Source: Piscirickettsiaceae bacterium CG07_land_8_20_14_0_80_44_28
GTDB taxonomy: Bacteria > Pseudomonadota > Gammaproteobacteria > Thiomicrospirales > Thiomicrospiraceae
Reading direction: 5' to 3'
NCBI GenBank assembly: GCA_002779995.1
Contig: PEWX01000009.1
Location: 1-54,066 of the forward strand
DNA: 54,066 nt
Shown one piece after another: positions 28,683 to 37,341 of this stretch. Each line of letters begins with the position of its first letter. The first letter of the stretch is position 1. The position numbers were made by a program, and so were the translations under genes. The notes beneath the pieces were generated by a model. The model made no database searches. It worked only from the letters and a program-made list of their open reading frames with translations, and was not told the DNA's origin.

Positions 28683-31337
28683 ATGATTTCTCGACCTACT
28701 GAAAAATTTTTGAAAGACTATCAACCTCCCGGTTTTGCAATAGACTCAGTGTCTTTAACCTTTGTACTCAAACCTGAAAAAACGCAAGTTTATAATTGTA
28801 TGAAAATTACACCATTAACAAATGCCACAGAATTGGTTTTGGATGGTGAACATCTTCGTTTAATATCCGTTTCAATTGATGGCGTTGACTTGACTGATAA
28901 ACAGTATCAATTGACTCAAACAAGCTTGATATTAAAGTCACCACTGAGCTCATTTGAATTGGAAGTGATCACAGAAGTCGATCCCGAAAAAAATACTCGT
29001 TTAGAAGGTCTTTATCGAACGAATGGTATTTATTGTACTCAGTGTGAAGCAGAAGGTTTCCGATCGATCACCTATTATTTAGATCGCCCGGATGTATTAA
29101 GTTATTTTACAACCAAAGTGATTGCCAGTAAGTCGGACGTTCCTGTGTTGTTATCGAATGGAAATCTCATTGAATCAGGAGAGTTGGATTCTGAAAAACA
29201 TTACGCTATTTGGCATGATCCATTTAAAAAACCGAGTTATTTATTTGCTTTGGTGGCAGGGGATCTAAAAAAACTTGAAGATACTTTTTTAACGCATGAA
29301 GGGCGACAGGTTAATTTAGAGATTTATGTAGAGCCACATAATATTGATAAATGTTCTCATGCGATGACATCACTTAAAAAAGCGATGGTTTGGGATGAGA
29401 AACGCTTTGGGCTGAGTTATGACTTAGATCGATATATGATCGTTGCCGTAGATGATTTTAATATGGGGGCAATGGAAAATAAAGGGTTGAATGTTTTTAA
29501 CTCAAAGTTTGTATTAGCGGATTCAGCCTCAGCAACGGATCATGACTACGAAGGCATAGAATCGGTTATAGGCCATGAGTACTTCCATAACTGGACGGGT
29601 AACCGCATTACTTGTCGTGACTGGTTCCAGTTGACTTTAAAAGAAGGGCTGACGGTATTTAGGGATCAAGAGTTCAGCGCAGATATGTTATCTGCTTCGG
29701 TAAAAAGAATTGAAGATGTTCGTCAGTTAAGAAGTTACCAGTTCCCGGAAGATGCAGGACCAATGGCTCATCCCATACAGCCCCAGTCCTATATAGAAAT
29801 GAATAATTTTTATACGCTAACTGTCTATGAGAAAGGCGCTGAGGTTGTTCGCTTGTACCATACGTTATTAGGTGAGTCCGGATTCCAAAAGGGAATGCAA
29901 CTATATGTCGAACGCTATGATGGTCAAGCCGTCACCATAGAAAACTTTAGAAGCGCTATGGCCGATGCCAATCATCAAGATTTATCACAGATGCACAATT
30001 GGTATATTCAAGCCGGAACGCCCCGATTAACCGTACGTGAAGAATTTGATGCGTCTTCGCAAAGTTATCAATTGCACTTTTCTCAGTATTTGAAAGATCA
30101 ACAATCTCATTTACCTTTTTTAATTCCTGTATTGATTAATTTTATGGATAAATCAGGAAAATCATTAACCATTCAATTGAAAAATGCTTCTAATCAGTCA
30201 TATATAACTGAAAAAGGATTTTTGTTAAAAATAACAGAAATGAATCAATCGTTTGAATTTGTTGGTTTGACTGAAATGCCTATCGTTTCGTTGCTAAGAA
30301 ATTTTTCTGCCCCAGTTCAACTTGATTTTTTTAGAGATTCAGACGCGTTGATGACGCTGGCTAGCTTTGATGATGATCCTTTTGTTCGATGGGAATCCAT
30401 TCAAGTGCTGGCAATGAATAATTTTAAAGCTTGTGTTGAATGTTATGAAACAAATCAACCAATGCAGTTATCGGATCCGTATCAAGTTGCCTTTTCTCAG
30501 GTATTGCAAGATGAAACCCTTGATAAGGCACTAAAGGCGTTGGCAGTTTCTCTACCTGAACTCAGTTATTTGGCTGAGCAGTATCGCACAAAGAACATTG
30601 ATGCACTCTTGGCTGCGCATAATTTTTTAAAAAAGGCTTTGGCGGAAACCTTTGAAAAAGAACTTAAACACCTCTACCTGAAATTACAAGCAGAAGAAGA
30701 GGAAAGCTACCACTATACTGAGGTGTCCATTGCTCGGCGAAAGCTAAAAAATATTTGCTTGAAATATTTATTGCAATTGACGCATAATCAATCTTTGGCT
30801 GTTGAACAATATCAATCTGGTCATAATATGACTGATATATTGGCGGCCTTAGAATCGATGAACCAAGTTGACTCCTCTGCGAGAGATGCGTGTTTATCAG
30901 ATTTTTATCAAAACTGGCAGGGTGAACAACGGGTTCTTGATAAGTGGTTTGCGCTACAGGCAAGTGCGCCCCTTGATAATATTATTGAAATTATCAAAGG
31001 GTTGACGAAGCATCTGCACTTCTCATATCAAACACCTAATCGCGTCAGAAGTGTACTTGGGGTCTTTGGTCGACAAAATTGGGAAGGCTTTCATCGTGCT
31101 TCGGGCGAAGGTTATCAGTTTTTTGCGCAACAAGTTTTGCACGTGGATGTCATTAACCCTCAAGTGGCAGCAAGACTGGTTGGCGCATTTTCTGGGTGGC
31201 GTAGTATTTCCGAGCCGAGAAGGACTAAAATGAAAAAGGCGCTCATGTATATCTTGGCTCAAGAAACCCTATCAAAAGATGTGTATGAAATTGTAACGAA
31301 AACACTTGGAGATCAAAGTGAGGCGAATGATGGATGA
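28683..31337 (+). CDS. pepN: Aminopeptidase N (M1 family)
   Basis: 884 residues. A broad cytosolic zinc aminopeptidase that clips N-terminal residues from peptides. The substrate-binding GAMENKG lies near 262-268 and the zinc site HEYFHNWTGNR with the distal glutamate in LKEGLT near 298-320. A beta-rich N-terminal domain (RPTEKFLKDYQPPGFAIDSV) and a long helical C-terminal domain are as in E. coli PepN, whose length is similar. It stands alone after the pal terminator. Confidence 0.96.
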   Translation: MISRPTEKFLKDYQPPGFAIDSVSLTFVLKPEKTQVYNCMKITPLTNATELVLDGEHLRLISVSIDGVDLTDKQYQLTQTSLILKSPLSSFELEVITEVDPEKNTRLEGLYRTNGIYCTQCEAEGFRSITYYLDRPDVLSYFTTKVIASKSDVPVLLSNGNLIESGELDSEKHYAIWHDPFKKPSYLFALVAGDLKKLEDTFLTHEGRQVNLEIYVEPHNIDKCSHAMTSLKKAMVWDEKRFGLSYDLDRYMIVAVDDFNMGAMENKGLNVFNSKFVLADSASATDHDYEGIESVIGHEYFHNWTGNRITCRDWFQLTLKEGLTVFRDQEFSADMLSASVKRIEDVRQLRSYQFPEDAGPMAHPIQPQSYIEMNNFYTLTVYEKGAEVVRLYHTLLGESGFQKGMQLYVERYDGQAVTIENFRSAMADANHQDLSQMHNWYIQAGTPRLTVREEFDASSQSYQLHFSQYLKDQQSHLPFLIPVLINFMDKSGKSLTIQLKNASNQSYITEKGFLLKITEMNQSFEFVGLTEMPIVSLLRNFSAPVQLDFFRDSDALMTLASFDDDPFVRWESIQVLAMNNFKACVECYETNQPMQLSDPYQVAFSQVLQDETLDKALKALAVSLPELSYLAEQYRTKNIDALLAAHNFLKKALAETFEKELKHLYLKLQAEEEESYHYTEVSIARRKLKNICLKYLLQLTHNQSLAVEQYQSGHNMTDILAALESMNQVDSSARDACLSDFYQNWQGEQRVLDKWFALQASAPLDNIIEIIKGLTKHLHFSYQTPNRVRSVLGVFGRQNWEGFHRASGEGYQFFAQQVLHVDVINPQVAARLVGAFSGWRSISEPRRTKMKKALMYILAQETLSKDVYEIVTKTLGDQSEANDG

Positions 31338-31401
31338 ATTTTCTCCATAGGTTGCGTTATCTTTTGGCATAAAGTTCAATCTAACCGGTGAGTAATCAAC
31401 C

Positions 31402-32793
31402 GTGATAAATAAAACCGTTAACCTTTATATCAAGACGTTTGTGTTTTTGTTGGTGGCAATAATTGCCCAAACAGTTATTGCAGACCCTGTTCAGAATCAG
31501 GATATAACGCATCAAACACAACTTGATCAGCAGATTCAGTTGATCGATGCTGAAATATGGTTGTTAAAAGCGGAGCTAGCACAAAAAAATGGAGATATAG
31601 ACGAAGTTAAAAGTCATTTGCAACATCTTGATTCTTTATATCCTAATCAAACATTCCCCAGCCAGTTTGTTCATAGGGTTGAGAAAATAAAACGCTACTT
31701 GTCTCTAACGGCTGAAACACGTCTTCCACAAGATTTTACGGGCTACCAGTTTAACCCCAATCGAATGTTGGCATTGTTGCCTATGTCAGGTGACTATGCT
31801 GAGGCGGGTCAGACAATTTATCAGGCGATGATGTCTGAGTTGTCTGCTATTTCCCCATCATTTTCTTTAGAGGTATTGGATACGAATATCTATGATTCTA
31901 TGCTCGATGTATGGGATTGGGTTAGGCTATATCAACCTTCATTTATCTTTGGCCCCTTGCAAAAAGAGCATGTTTTACAATTGGCATCATTGCCGATTGA
32001 AACGCCTATGTTAGTCTTTAATGAAACGAAACTGTCAAATCCGTATGTTAAATTTCTGACACCTCATTCCTCTCAAAGTTTGGTTAATAAACTTGTTGAT
32101 CTGATGGGGAGTGGTGTTTACCGGAGGGTTGTTGTTTTTACGGATGATTCTCGTCGATCGCAAACGATGCTGAAACAGTTGAAACAGACATGGAAATTGA
32201 ATCATGACTTGGATGATGAAGAAATTGCACAAGTTTTTACTGACCGCCAAGTCAATTCTCATGTCGATAAGGCTTTAGAGTCTGTTGTACATGGTCAGAA
32301 ATTTGAAGTCAGGATGGGGTGGTTACAAAAGGTCATTCAAACCCCTATTCATTCTGTCGCGCGAGCAAGAAAGGATGTTGACTTGATTGTGAGTTTTTTA
32401 CCTTATCGCTTAGCGATGCAGGTGACACCGTTGTTAGCCTTCTATCGCCTCAATCAGATATCCCATTATTGGATTCCTTCAAAGCTTCCAACGACTGATG
32501 CCTTGACACGTAGTTTACCGTTTTGGCAGGGCACAACTGCAATTTTACCTTCCTACTATACTGAGCAACTAAAGAGAAAAAGTGACAAAGCAGAATCACT
32601 AAGTGATCTAGTTGGCATTTTTCATGCTTTAGGAACTTCAGCAATAAAAGCCGTTACTCGGTTATCTTTTGATGAGCCTAATTGGGTTCAGACAGAGTTG
32701 GGTATTTTAAGTTTAGATGCATTCGGAAGATTACATCTATCACCTGACTTGGTCTGGATTGATATGGGCAGCCTTGAAAAGCTTGAAAATTAA
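31402..32793 (+). CDS. LpoA-like (YraM/LppC family) periplasmic protein, not lipidated
   Basis: 463 residues. A signal peptide (about 1-27, ending VIADP) is followed by a helical part and a periplasmic-binding-protein-like fold: RMLALLPMSGDYAEAGQTIYQAMM, FIFGPLQKEHVLQLAS, and LIVSFLPYRLAMQVTPLLAFYRL resemble the C-terminal domain of LpoA, the outer-membrane activator of penicillin-binding protein 1A. No lipobox cysteine is present, so outer-membrane anchoring is doubtful. The start is GTG at 31402. It lies directly upstream of the flagellar envelope genes, so it could be a specialised relative; the role is inferred. Confidence 0.7.
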   Translation: MINKTVNLYIKTFVFLLVAIIAQTVIADPVQNQDITHQTQLDQQIQLIDAEIWLLKAELAQKNGDIDEVKSHLQHLDSLYPNQTFPSQFVHRVEKIKRYLSLTAETRLPQDFTGYQFNPNRMLALLPMSGDYAEAGQTIYQAMMSELSAISPSFSLEVLDTNIYDSMLDVWDWVRLYQPSFIFGPLQKEHVLQLASLPIETPMLVFNETKLSNPYVKFLTPHSSQSLVNKLVDLMGSGVYRRVVVFTDDSRRSQTMLKQLKQTWKLNHDLDDEEIAQVFTDRQVNSHVDKALESVVHGQKFEVRMGWLQKVIQTPIHSVARARKDVDLIVSFLPYRLAMQVTPLLAFYRLNQISHYWIPSKLPTTDALTRSLPFWQGTTAILPSYYTEQLKRKSDKAESLSDLVGIFHALGTSAIKAVTRLSFDEPNWVQTELGILSLDAFGRLHLSPDLVWIDMGSLEKLEN

Positions 32794-32898
32794 CCTTTTC
32801 TATAGATAGACAGTTTAACGATTATTTTGAGTAGATATTCATCAAAAACCTAGGTTTATTAAAGATGTTTTTAAGAATTCTGTTTGAGGAGTGTGAGC

Positions 32899-34068
32899 GT
32901 GGCTGATTCAGGCGGCACAATTGACCCGAATGATTTGGACAGTATCGATGCTCTGCTTGATGAAGCGGAACTTGAGGCAGCGGAAGAAGAACCGACCGTT
33001 GAAGACTTGTCAGAATCTGATTCGGATGACAACTTTGAAGGGGATGATCGCAAATCAACCTCTGATGATGAGTTGGATTCAATTCCTGAAGAACCTAAAG
33101 AGAATGTAACAGAAGAAAAGAGCTTGGATGAATTTGACGAGGATTTAGAGCCTCGGACAGAACCGGAACCGGAATCGGATATTGATTTAGCTCAGCAGAA
33201 AGAAATAAATGAAAACCCTGTAGAGAAAGTTGCTGAACCCGGATCCGTCGAAAACGATTCTAAAAAACCGGTAGAAGCGTCCGTAACTGAAGATCATGCA
33301 GAACATTTTTTACAAAAACGCGCCTCAGTGCAGAAAAAAGAACCTAGTAATTTAACGGTGGCAGAAATGGATTCAATTAAGAAACTTATCATTATTTTTA
33401 GTTCAACCATTATTTTTCTAGTGGTAGCGGCCATAGGCATTGGTCTATGGGGGGCGCTTTCATCCGGTGGGGGTCTTGATGACGAAACCATGACCCTAAT
33501 GAAGGATACTCATGAAGGGGCAATGCAAAGCATGGTCAAGTCTTCTGCTACTGAAGAGGCGGTTAAGCAAGTTGGTAAAAAATTAGATGCATTAAGTTTT
33601 CAATTGGAACAGTTAAATTCAGACTTGTTGCAAGTCAAAGATGTGGTGACGGTTGCGCCAATGGGTTCAAAATCAACAGCAGCTGTGCTTGACCTACAAA
33701 ATGAACAGACCGGTAAATCAAGTAATACAACTGTGTCGAATGCCGCGCCAATAACAACGAACCAAGTGGCGGTTGATTCGGGGGTTAGCAAAAAAATTGA
33801 TAAAGTTAATGCACAAGTTGTCGTTACACAGCGCAGGCTTTCTGAGGTAAATGATCGAGTGAAACAGTTGCAAAAACAATATCAAACCTTTCTGAAGAGT
33901 TTAAAAGAATTGGAGAAAGCACAATTAAAAGGGCAATCAAATATGAGTGATCTACTTGAAGCAACTAAAGCTCAGATTGAGGCAGATAAATTGAAACAGC
34001 AAACGATGCAGAAGTCTCGTTATGAGTATAGCGCGCCCAACAGTCCTTTTTTTGACTATGTCCGTTAG
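32899..34068 (+). CDS. Acidic single-pass membrane protein with periplasmic coiled coil
   Basis: 389 residues, not matched to a named family. The first 155 residues are acidic and probably disordered, opening with a DLDSIDALLDEAE segment (about 12-24) that resembles the CheY-binding EIDALL motif of FliM. A membrane helix lies at about 163-186 (LIIIFSSTIIFLVVAAIGIGL), and the rest contains coiled-coil segments (about 205-250 and 295-370). Topology is probably inside-to-outside. GTG at 32899 is chosen because GAGGAG lies seven bases upstream. It leads the small lipoprotein and flgP-like genes and may belong to flagellar assembly or polar placement (inference). Confidence 0.6.
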   Translation: MADSGGTIDPNDLDSIDALLDEAELEAAEEEPTVEDLSESDSDDNFEGDDRKSTSDDELDSIPEEPKENVTEEKSLDEFDEDLEPRTEPEPESDIDLAQQKEINENPVEKVAEPGSVENDSKKPVEASVTEDHAEHFLQKRASVQKKEPSNLTVAEMDSIKKLIIIFSSTIIFLVVAAIGIGLWGALSSGGGLDDETMTLMKDTHEGAMQSMVKSSATEEAVKQVGKKLDALSFQLEQLNSDLLQVKDVVTVAPMGSKSTAAVLDLQNEQTGKSSNTTVSNAAPITTNQVAVDSGVSKKIDKVNAQVVVTQRRLSEVNDRVKQLQKQYQTFLKSLKELEKAQLKGQSNMSDLLEATKAQIEADKLKQQTMQKSRYEYSAPNSPFFDYVR

Positions 34069-34100
34069 GGGGATGCAAAACTCAGCTATAAGGAGTCGTT

Positions 34101-34352
34101 ATGTCAAGAATTGAGAAGACGCTTTTGATTGGTTTGGGGTTAGTGGTTACCGGTTGTTCTTCGCAATACCAAAGGCCGGATTATTATGCGTCACAAAATC
34201 TCGCTGTTACAGACTATCAGGCGGGTGAAATTTATGATGTAGATGATTTGCGCTGTAGCGAAAGCGGTAGTCAATGTATTGAAGACAAAAGAAATTTACC
34301 GGATGGTTGGGTGGCACACCGTGCCTATAAAAAAGCATATTATTTTGAGTAA
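34101..34352 (+). CDS. Small lipoprotein in flagellar cluster
   Basis: 83 residues with signal peptide and lipobox VTGC (cysteine at about 19). The mature part is short and has two cysteines (LRCSESGSQCIED) that could form a disulfide. AAGGAG precedes the ATG. It is 9 bp upstream of the flgP-like gene, so probably co-transcribed. No family recognised; an outer-membrane flagellar accessory role is guessed from position. Confidence 0.65.
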   Translation: MSRIEKTLLIGLGLVVTGCSSQYQRPDYYASQNLAVTDYQAGEIYDVDDLRCSESGSQCIEDKRNLPDGWVAHRAYKKAYYFE

Positions 34353-34367
34353 AACGGAGAAATGGTC

Positions 34368-34946
34368 ATGAAAAAACCAATTATATTAATGAGTGCATTA
34401 TCAAGCGCAATGTTTTTGTCTGCTTGTACTATTACCCCGGCTGGACATCAGGCGGCTTATCAACCACAAGCTGTTCAAACGCAGGAAAAGGTCAAAGAAG
34501 TCATACCGATGCCTGTCAAAAAAGTAGAAGCACCTAAACCTGAGCTCATTAAAATTTCAGGGGTTGGCTATGGTGCAGAAAGTACTTTTGAAGGCTATAC
34601 GCCAGGTCAAAGACGTTTAATGGCTATTCGTTCAGCGAAATTAGATGCTTATCGTTCCCTAGCGGAACAGCTGTATGGTATTAAAATTGACAGTAATACC
34701 TCTGTTGCAACGCTAACCGCACAGAATGATAGCTTTCGAGCTCGAGTGAATGCGTTAGTGAGAGGTGCCCGTATTGTGAGTATTACCCCTATGTCAGATA
34801 ATAACTATGAAACGGTTTTAGAAGTTTATGTAGATAAAAGCTTCTTTGATAATGCCTTTGTCTATACCCATCAAGAAGCTAAAACAACCATATCTACTGA
34901 TGACTTATGCCAATCTCTGAACTGCACTTCGGCCAGTAATCGTTAA
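34368..34946 (+). CDS. flgP: FlgP-like LPP20 lipoprotein
   Basis: About 192 residues: signal peptide with lipobox LSAC (cysteine near 20), a short linker, then an LPP20-type domain (ISGVGYG...GQRRLMAIRSAKLDAYRSLAEQLYGIKI...YETVLEVYVDK). In Vibrio, FlgP is an outer-membrane lipoprotein that surrounds the flagellar basal body and is needed for stable sheathed or outer-membrane-disc flagella. The ATG at 34368 has GGAGA at a normal distance; an ATG two codons earlier is too close. The nearby flgN, flgM, flgA, cheV and flgT genes support the flagellar call. Confidence 0.75.
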   Translation: MKKPIILMSALSSAMFLSACTITPAGHQAAYQPQAVQTQEKVKEVIPMPVKKVEAPKPELIKISGVGYGAESTFEGYTPGQRRLMAIRSAKLDAYRSLAEQLYGIKIDSNTSVATLTAQNDSFRARVNALVRGARIVSITPMSDNNYETVLEVYVDKSFFDNAFVYTHQEAKTTISTDDLCQSLNCTSASNR

Positions 34947-34986
34947 TTCTGTATTTGGTTCACAGAGAGGCTATGAGGAGAATAGG

Positions 34987-35286
34987 ATGATAAAAATTGT
35001 CAATATGGTTACGGTGACGTTATTGCTTGCCTTTACTTTGCAATCAACGGCCTATGCAGCCAGTATCAGCACACGTGTGCGTATATTGGAAGGGAAGGTC
35101 TATAAGCAAAGTAAACTGTTAGAGCAACAGTCTAGCCAAACCCAATCCTATTCGAAAGAATTGAAAAGAGGGCTTCAAGAACTTGAAATCCTTAAACGTG
35201 AAGTAGAAAGTCTAAAGCAAAAACAGCAGAAAGAAGTTAAGAAAAAACCGGATCAGGAAGGGGTCAAGTCCTATTCCTTTCCATGA
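34987..35286 (+). CDS. Small exported coiled-coil protein
   Basis: 99 residues: signal peptide (about 1-23, ending TAYAAS) and one long lysine/glutamate-rich coiled coil (about 30-85). Not lipidated. Follows the flgP-like gene by 40 bp and ends before a strong bidirectional terminator, closing the unit. No family recognised; a periplasmic flagellar scaffold is one possibility. Confidence 0.6.
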   Translation: MIKIVNMVTVTLLLAFTLQSTAYAASISTRVRILEGKVYKQSKLLEQQSSQTQSYSKELKRGLQELEILKREVESLKQKQQKEVKKKPDQEGVKSYSFP

Positions 35287-35320
35287 CAATTCTTCAGCAA
35301 ATTTGAATTACTCAAAAGCA

Positions 35321-35346
35321 AAAAAACCGGCAATTGCCGGTTTTTT
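35321..35346. terminator. 26-bp perfect palindromic bidirectional terminator
   Basis: AAAAAACCGGCAA is followed by its exact reverse complement TTGCCGGTTTTTT, giving a strong stem with A/T tails on both strands. It ends the flgP unit and could also stop the PilZ gene. Confidence 0.93.
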
Positions 35347-35368
35347 GTTGAAAGAAAAATAATTTAAT

Positions 35369-35455
35369 GAGACCTTTGCATGAGTGGGACGCGAAAGAAA
35401 AATATGGGGAATTTTAACCATTTTTATTCGTGACGCCATCTCGTGCAAAGGTCTC
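35369..35455. mobile_element. MITE-like repeat, copy B
   Basis: 87 bp with GAGACCTTTGCA and TGCAAAGGTCTC ends, flanked by TTAAT on each side (35364-35368 and 35456-35460), a 5-bp target duplication. Differs from copy A at few positions, mostly internal. Located 12 bp past the PilZ stop codon. Confidence 0.85.
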
Positions 35456-35466
35456 TTAATGTCAAT

Positions 35467-36051
35467 TTAATGGCTAGTTTTGTTCTGCTGCCTTGCCATT
35501 TCGATTTCTTTATTTTGAATAAAATACACAAGCTTGCGTCGATCTTCTTCTGATAGATTTTCATACTCTAAGGCAACCGTTGTGTCATTAGAACCGTCTT
35601 CGCTACTAAAAATCTTAACGATTTTACAACGAACTAAAATTGGCGCATCATTGTGTGTTAATTGAAATAGCAAATCAACCTTATCTTTCGGGTTTATATT
35701 AGCTTTTCGAATGTTAATGGCAACTCCGCCAGCACTTATGTTGACCATTTGGTGCGGTATAGCATGACCCAGTTGCTTTTTATCGATGGTTTGTAGGACA
35801 AAGTTTAATTTACTGTTTAATGTCGTTAATGCATTTGCCAAAACAACACTCTTTTGGCCGATTTGTATAATATAATCATGGAGTTGTTCATCAAGCTGGT
35901 TTAGATTTTCCATAAAGTATTGTTCAATATAGGCAGCATCCGGTGCGGAAGGTAACGGCGTGTCTTCAATACGGTCTTCCGGAATAATGCGATAACTGCA
36001 TGGAAGCATGACATCAATTCTAAAAAAAGAGCGACCCTTTTCTAAATACAT
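35467..36051 (-). CDS. PilZ cyclic-di-GMP receptor with helical insertion
   Basis: 194 residues. The PilZ arginine motif is R7-S-F-F-R11 and the second motif is N104-I-S-A-G-G109, both needed for cyclic-di-GMP binding. Between them lies an unusually long, mainly helical insertion (about 35-95). That layout resembles tetrameric PilZ proteins of the Xanthomonas XC6012 type, in which inserted helices form a coiled coil; this comparison is from memory. It lies among flagellar genes and is a candidate link between cyclic-di-GMP and motility. Two MITE copies flank it. Confidence 0.75.
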   Translation of the reverse strand: MYLEKGRSFFRIDVMLPCSYRIIPEDRIEDTPLPSAPDAAYIEQYFMENLNQLDEQLHDYIIQIGQKSVVLANALTTLNSKLNFVLQTIDKKQLGHAIPHQMVNISAGGVAINIRKANINPKDKVDLLFQLTHNDAPILVRCKIVKIFSSEDGSNDTTVALEYENLSEEDRRKLVYFIQNKEIEMARQQNKTSH

Positions 36052-36164
36052 TCTAATTCTCTCTTTAGTGAAAATAGCACTTTAATTTGGCAGTTATTGC
36101 CGACCAAAGTGTCTTTTAAAATTTAAATGATTGCAGATTTAGTATAAAAACGTGTCGTTGTAAT

Positions 36165-36244
36165 GAGACCTTTACATGAGTGGGACGCGAAAGAAAAATG
36201 TGAAAAAAATTTTTATTCGTGACACCATCTCGTGCAAAGGTTTC
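36165..36244. mobile_element. MITE-like repeat, copy C
   Basis: 80 bp, same orientation as copies A and B, ends GAGACCTTTACA and TGCAAAGGTTTC with a shortened centre. Only three bases (AAT) match at the borders, so the duplication is decayed; probably the oldest of the full-length copies. Located in the 361-bp gap between the PilZ gene and flgN, which otherwise shows no gene. Confidence 0.75.
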
Positions 36245-36394
36245 AATGACTTTAATTATCCATGGCTGCTAAATCAACTATGGCAGTTTATTCCTCAAAC
36301 ACAATAAATAGGCTAATAGTAAACCATCTCTATTGGCTAAACAATAAAATTGACTGGTTTGCCGTATCCAATCATAAAGCAGAAACCACGCCAG

Positions 36395-36410
36395 AAAAGC
36401 CGTTGGCTAA
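36395..36410 (-). terminator. Short hairpin after flgN
   Basis: On the minus strand, AGCC and GGCT pair across a three-base loop and are followed by TTTT. The stem is short, so confidence is limited. Confidence 0.4.
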
Positions 36411-36412
36411 GT

Positions 36413-36901
36413 TTAAGCTTTACCTAATGGTGATGTGGTGACCTGAGTCTGGGAGGGCTTTCCTGATGCGCTATAAGTTTGATTGTTTTGAGGTTGCCCC
36501 TTCAAAAGATTTAACACAGATTGGTTCATATTGCTCAAAGCATGAACCGCAACGCCATTGGCGGTATTTTTTTTGTAGCATTTAACGGCTTGCTCGTTGG
36601 CAGTTTCCAGTTTTTGAATAGTTTTTCTGGGCAAAGACTGGATAATATCAATTAATAACAGTTCTTTTAATGAAAGCGTTTCATTTGCATTTGGGGAAAG
36701 TGTATTGGACAGTGCTTCAAATTGGCTTGAGACCTTTTCTGATAAAGCTTCTTTTTTTTCTAATAAAGCTAATAAAGATTCAGGATCAACCTTGTGTAAG
36801 TGCTTGGCTTCTTGATCTAAAAGGGTTTCAAACTGGGATAAATTTTCCAGCAGTTGATCAAGATTTTGGGAAATGTCTTCGGGATTCACTGCTGGATTCA
36901 T
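36413..36901 (-). CDS. flgN: Flagellar export chaperone FlgN
   Basis: 162 residues, nearly all helical with heptads, matching FlgN-type chaperones for the hook-filament junction proteins FlgK and FlgL. Visible pattern: LDQLLENLSQFETLLDQEAKHL near the N-terminus and ALLEKKEALSEKVSSQFEAL in the middle. The tail (about 145-162) is Gln/Ser/Thr-rich. The call relies on its place directly after flgM and flgA as well as on the helix pattern. ATG at 36901 chosen over a longer in-frame start because the FlgM stop lies at 36924. Confidence 0.8.
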   Translation of the reverse strand: MNPAVNPEDISQNLDQLLENLSQFETLLDQEAKHLHKVDPESLLALLEKKEALSEKVSSQFEALSNTLSPNANETLSLKELLLIDIIQSLPRKTIQKLETANEQAVKCYKKNTANGVAVHALSNMNQSVLNLLKGQPQNNQTYSASGKPSQTQVTTSPLGKA

Positions 36902-36923
36902 ATATTGCACTTCTAGTTTTGAA

Positions 36924-37229
36924 TTAAGGGGTAGCGAAAAGCACCTCGGTTTGAATGAGCTTATTCGCGACACTTTGGGCATTTACTTGATAAGATCCAT
37001 CTTTAATAGCGGCTTTCAATGCTTCAATACGACCTTGATTGTCAATTGAGCTGTTGGCTGCTTTTTCTTCCAAGTTTTTAACTTGCGAAGAAACACTGGT
37101 TAAAGTAACTTGATCCGCTGATTTATCAGATGTTTTTAAGTTTGCAGAACTTGGATTTTTCGCAGCTTGTTGGCTGGAATCATTTAATCGATTATTCACC
37201 AAGCTTGTATTAATATTTTTAATATCCAT
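36924..37229 (-). CDS. flgM: Anti-sigma-28 factor FlgM
   Basis: 101 residues. FlgM holds sigma-28 (FliA) inactive until the hook is complete and it is exported. The N-terminus (MDIKNINTSLVNN) is disordered and the C-terminus (DQVTLTSVSSQVKNLEEKAAN...RIEALKAAIKDGSYQVNAQSVANKLIQTE) is the sigma-binding region. A match to the sigma-28 promoter lies at 37295-37320 upstream, as expected. GGGGAA precedes the ATG at 37229. Confidence 0.93.
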   Translation of the reverse strand: MDIKNINTSLVNNRLNDSSQQAAKNPSSANLKTSDKSADQVTLTSVSSQVKNLEEKAANSSIDNQGRIEALKAAIKDGSYQVNAQSVANKLIQTEVLFATP

Positions 37230-37294
37230 GACGACATTCCCCAATAATCATATTGTCAATATTTTAGCAATTAAATATGCTTTTTATAATAAAT

Positions 37295-37320
37295 ATAACG
37301 GCTGTTTTTTAAAAACTTTA
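37295..37320 (-). promoter_or_regulatory. Candidate sigma-28 (FliA) promoter of flgM-flgN
   Basis: On the minus strand: TAAAGTTT, a ten-base spacer and GCCGTTAT, against the E. coli FliA consensus TAAAGTTT-N11-GCCGATAA. It lies about 66 bases before the flgM start. Confidence 0.7.
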
Positions 37321-37341
37321 GATATTTTTGTAAAATAGGCT

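Noticed and set aside
35380-35400. GTGGGACGCGAAAG inside the MITE copies resembles the GGGACGCAAAG core of the GEMM cyclic-di-GMP riboswitch
   Set aside because: The segment is part of an inverted-repeat mobile element, lacks the other conserved GEMM blocks and pairs with the opposite arm.
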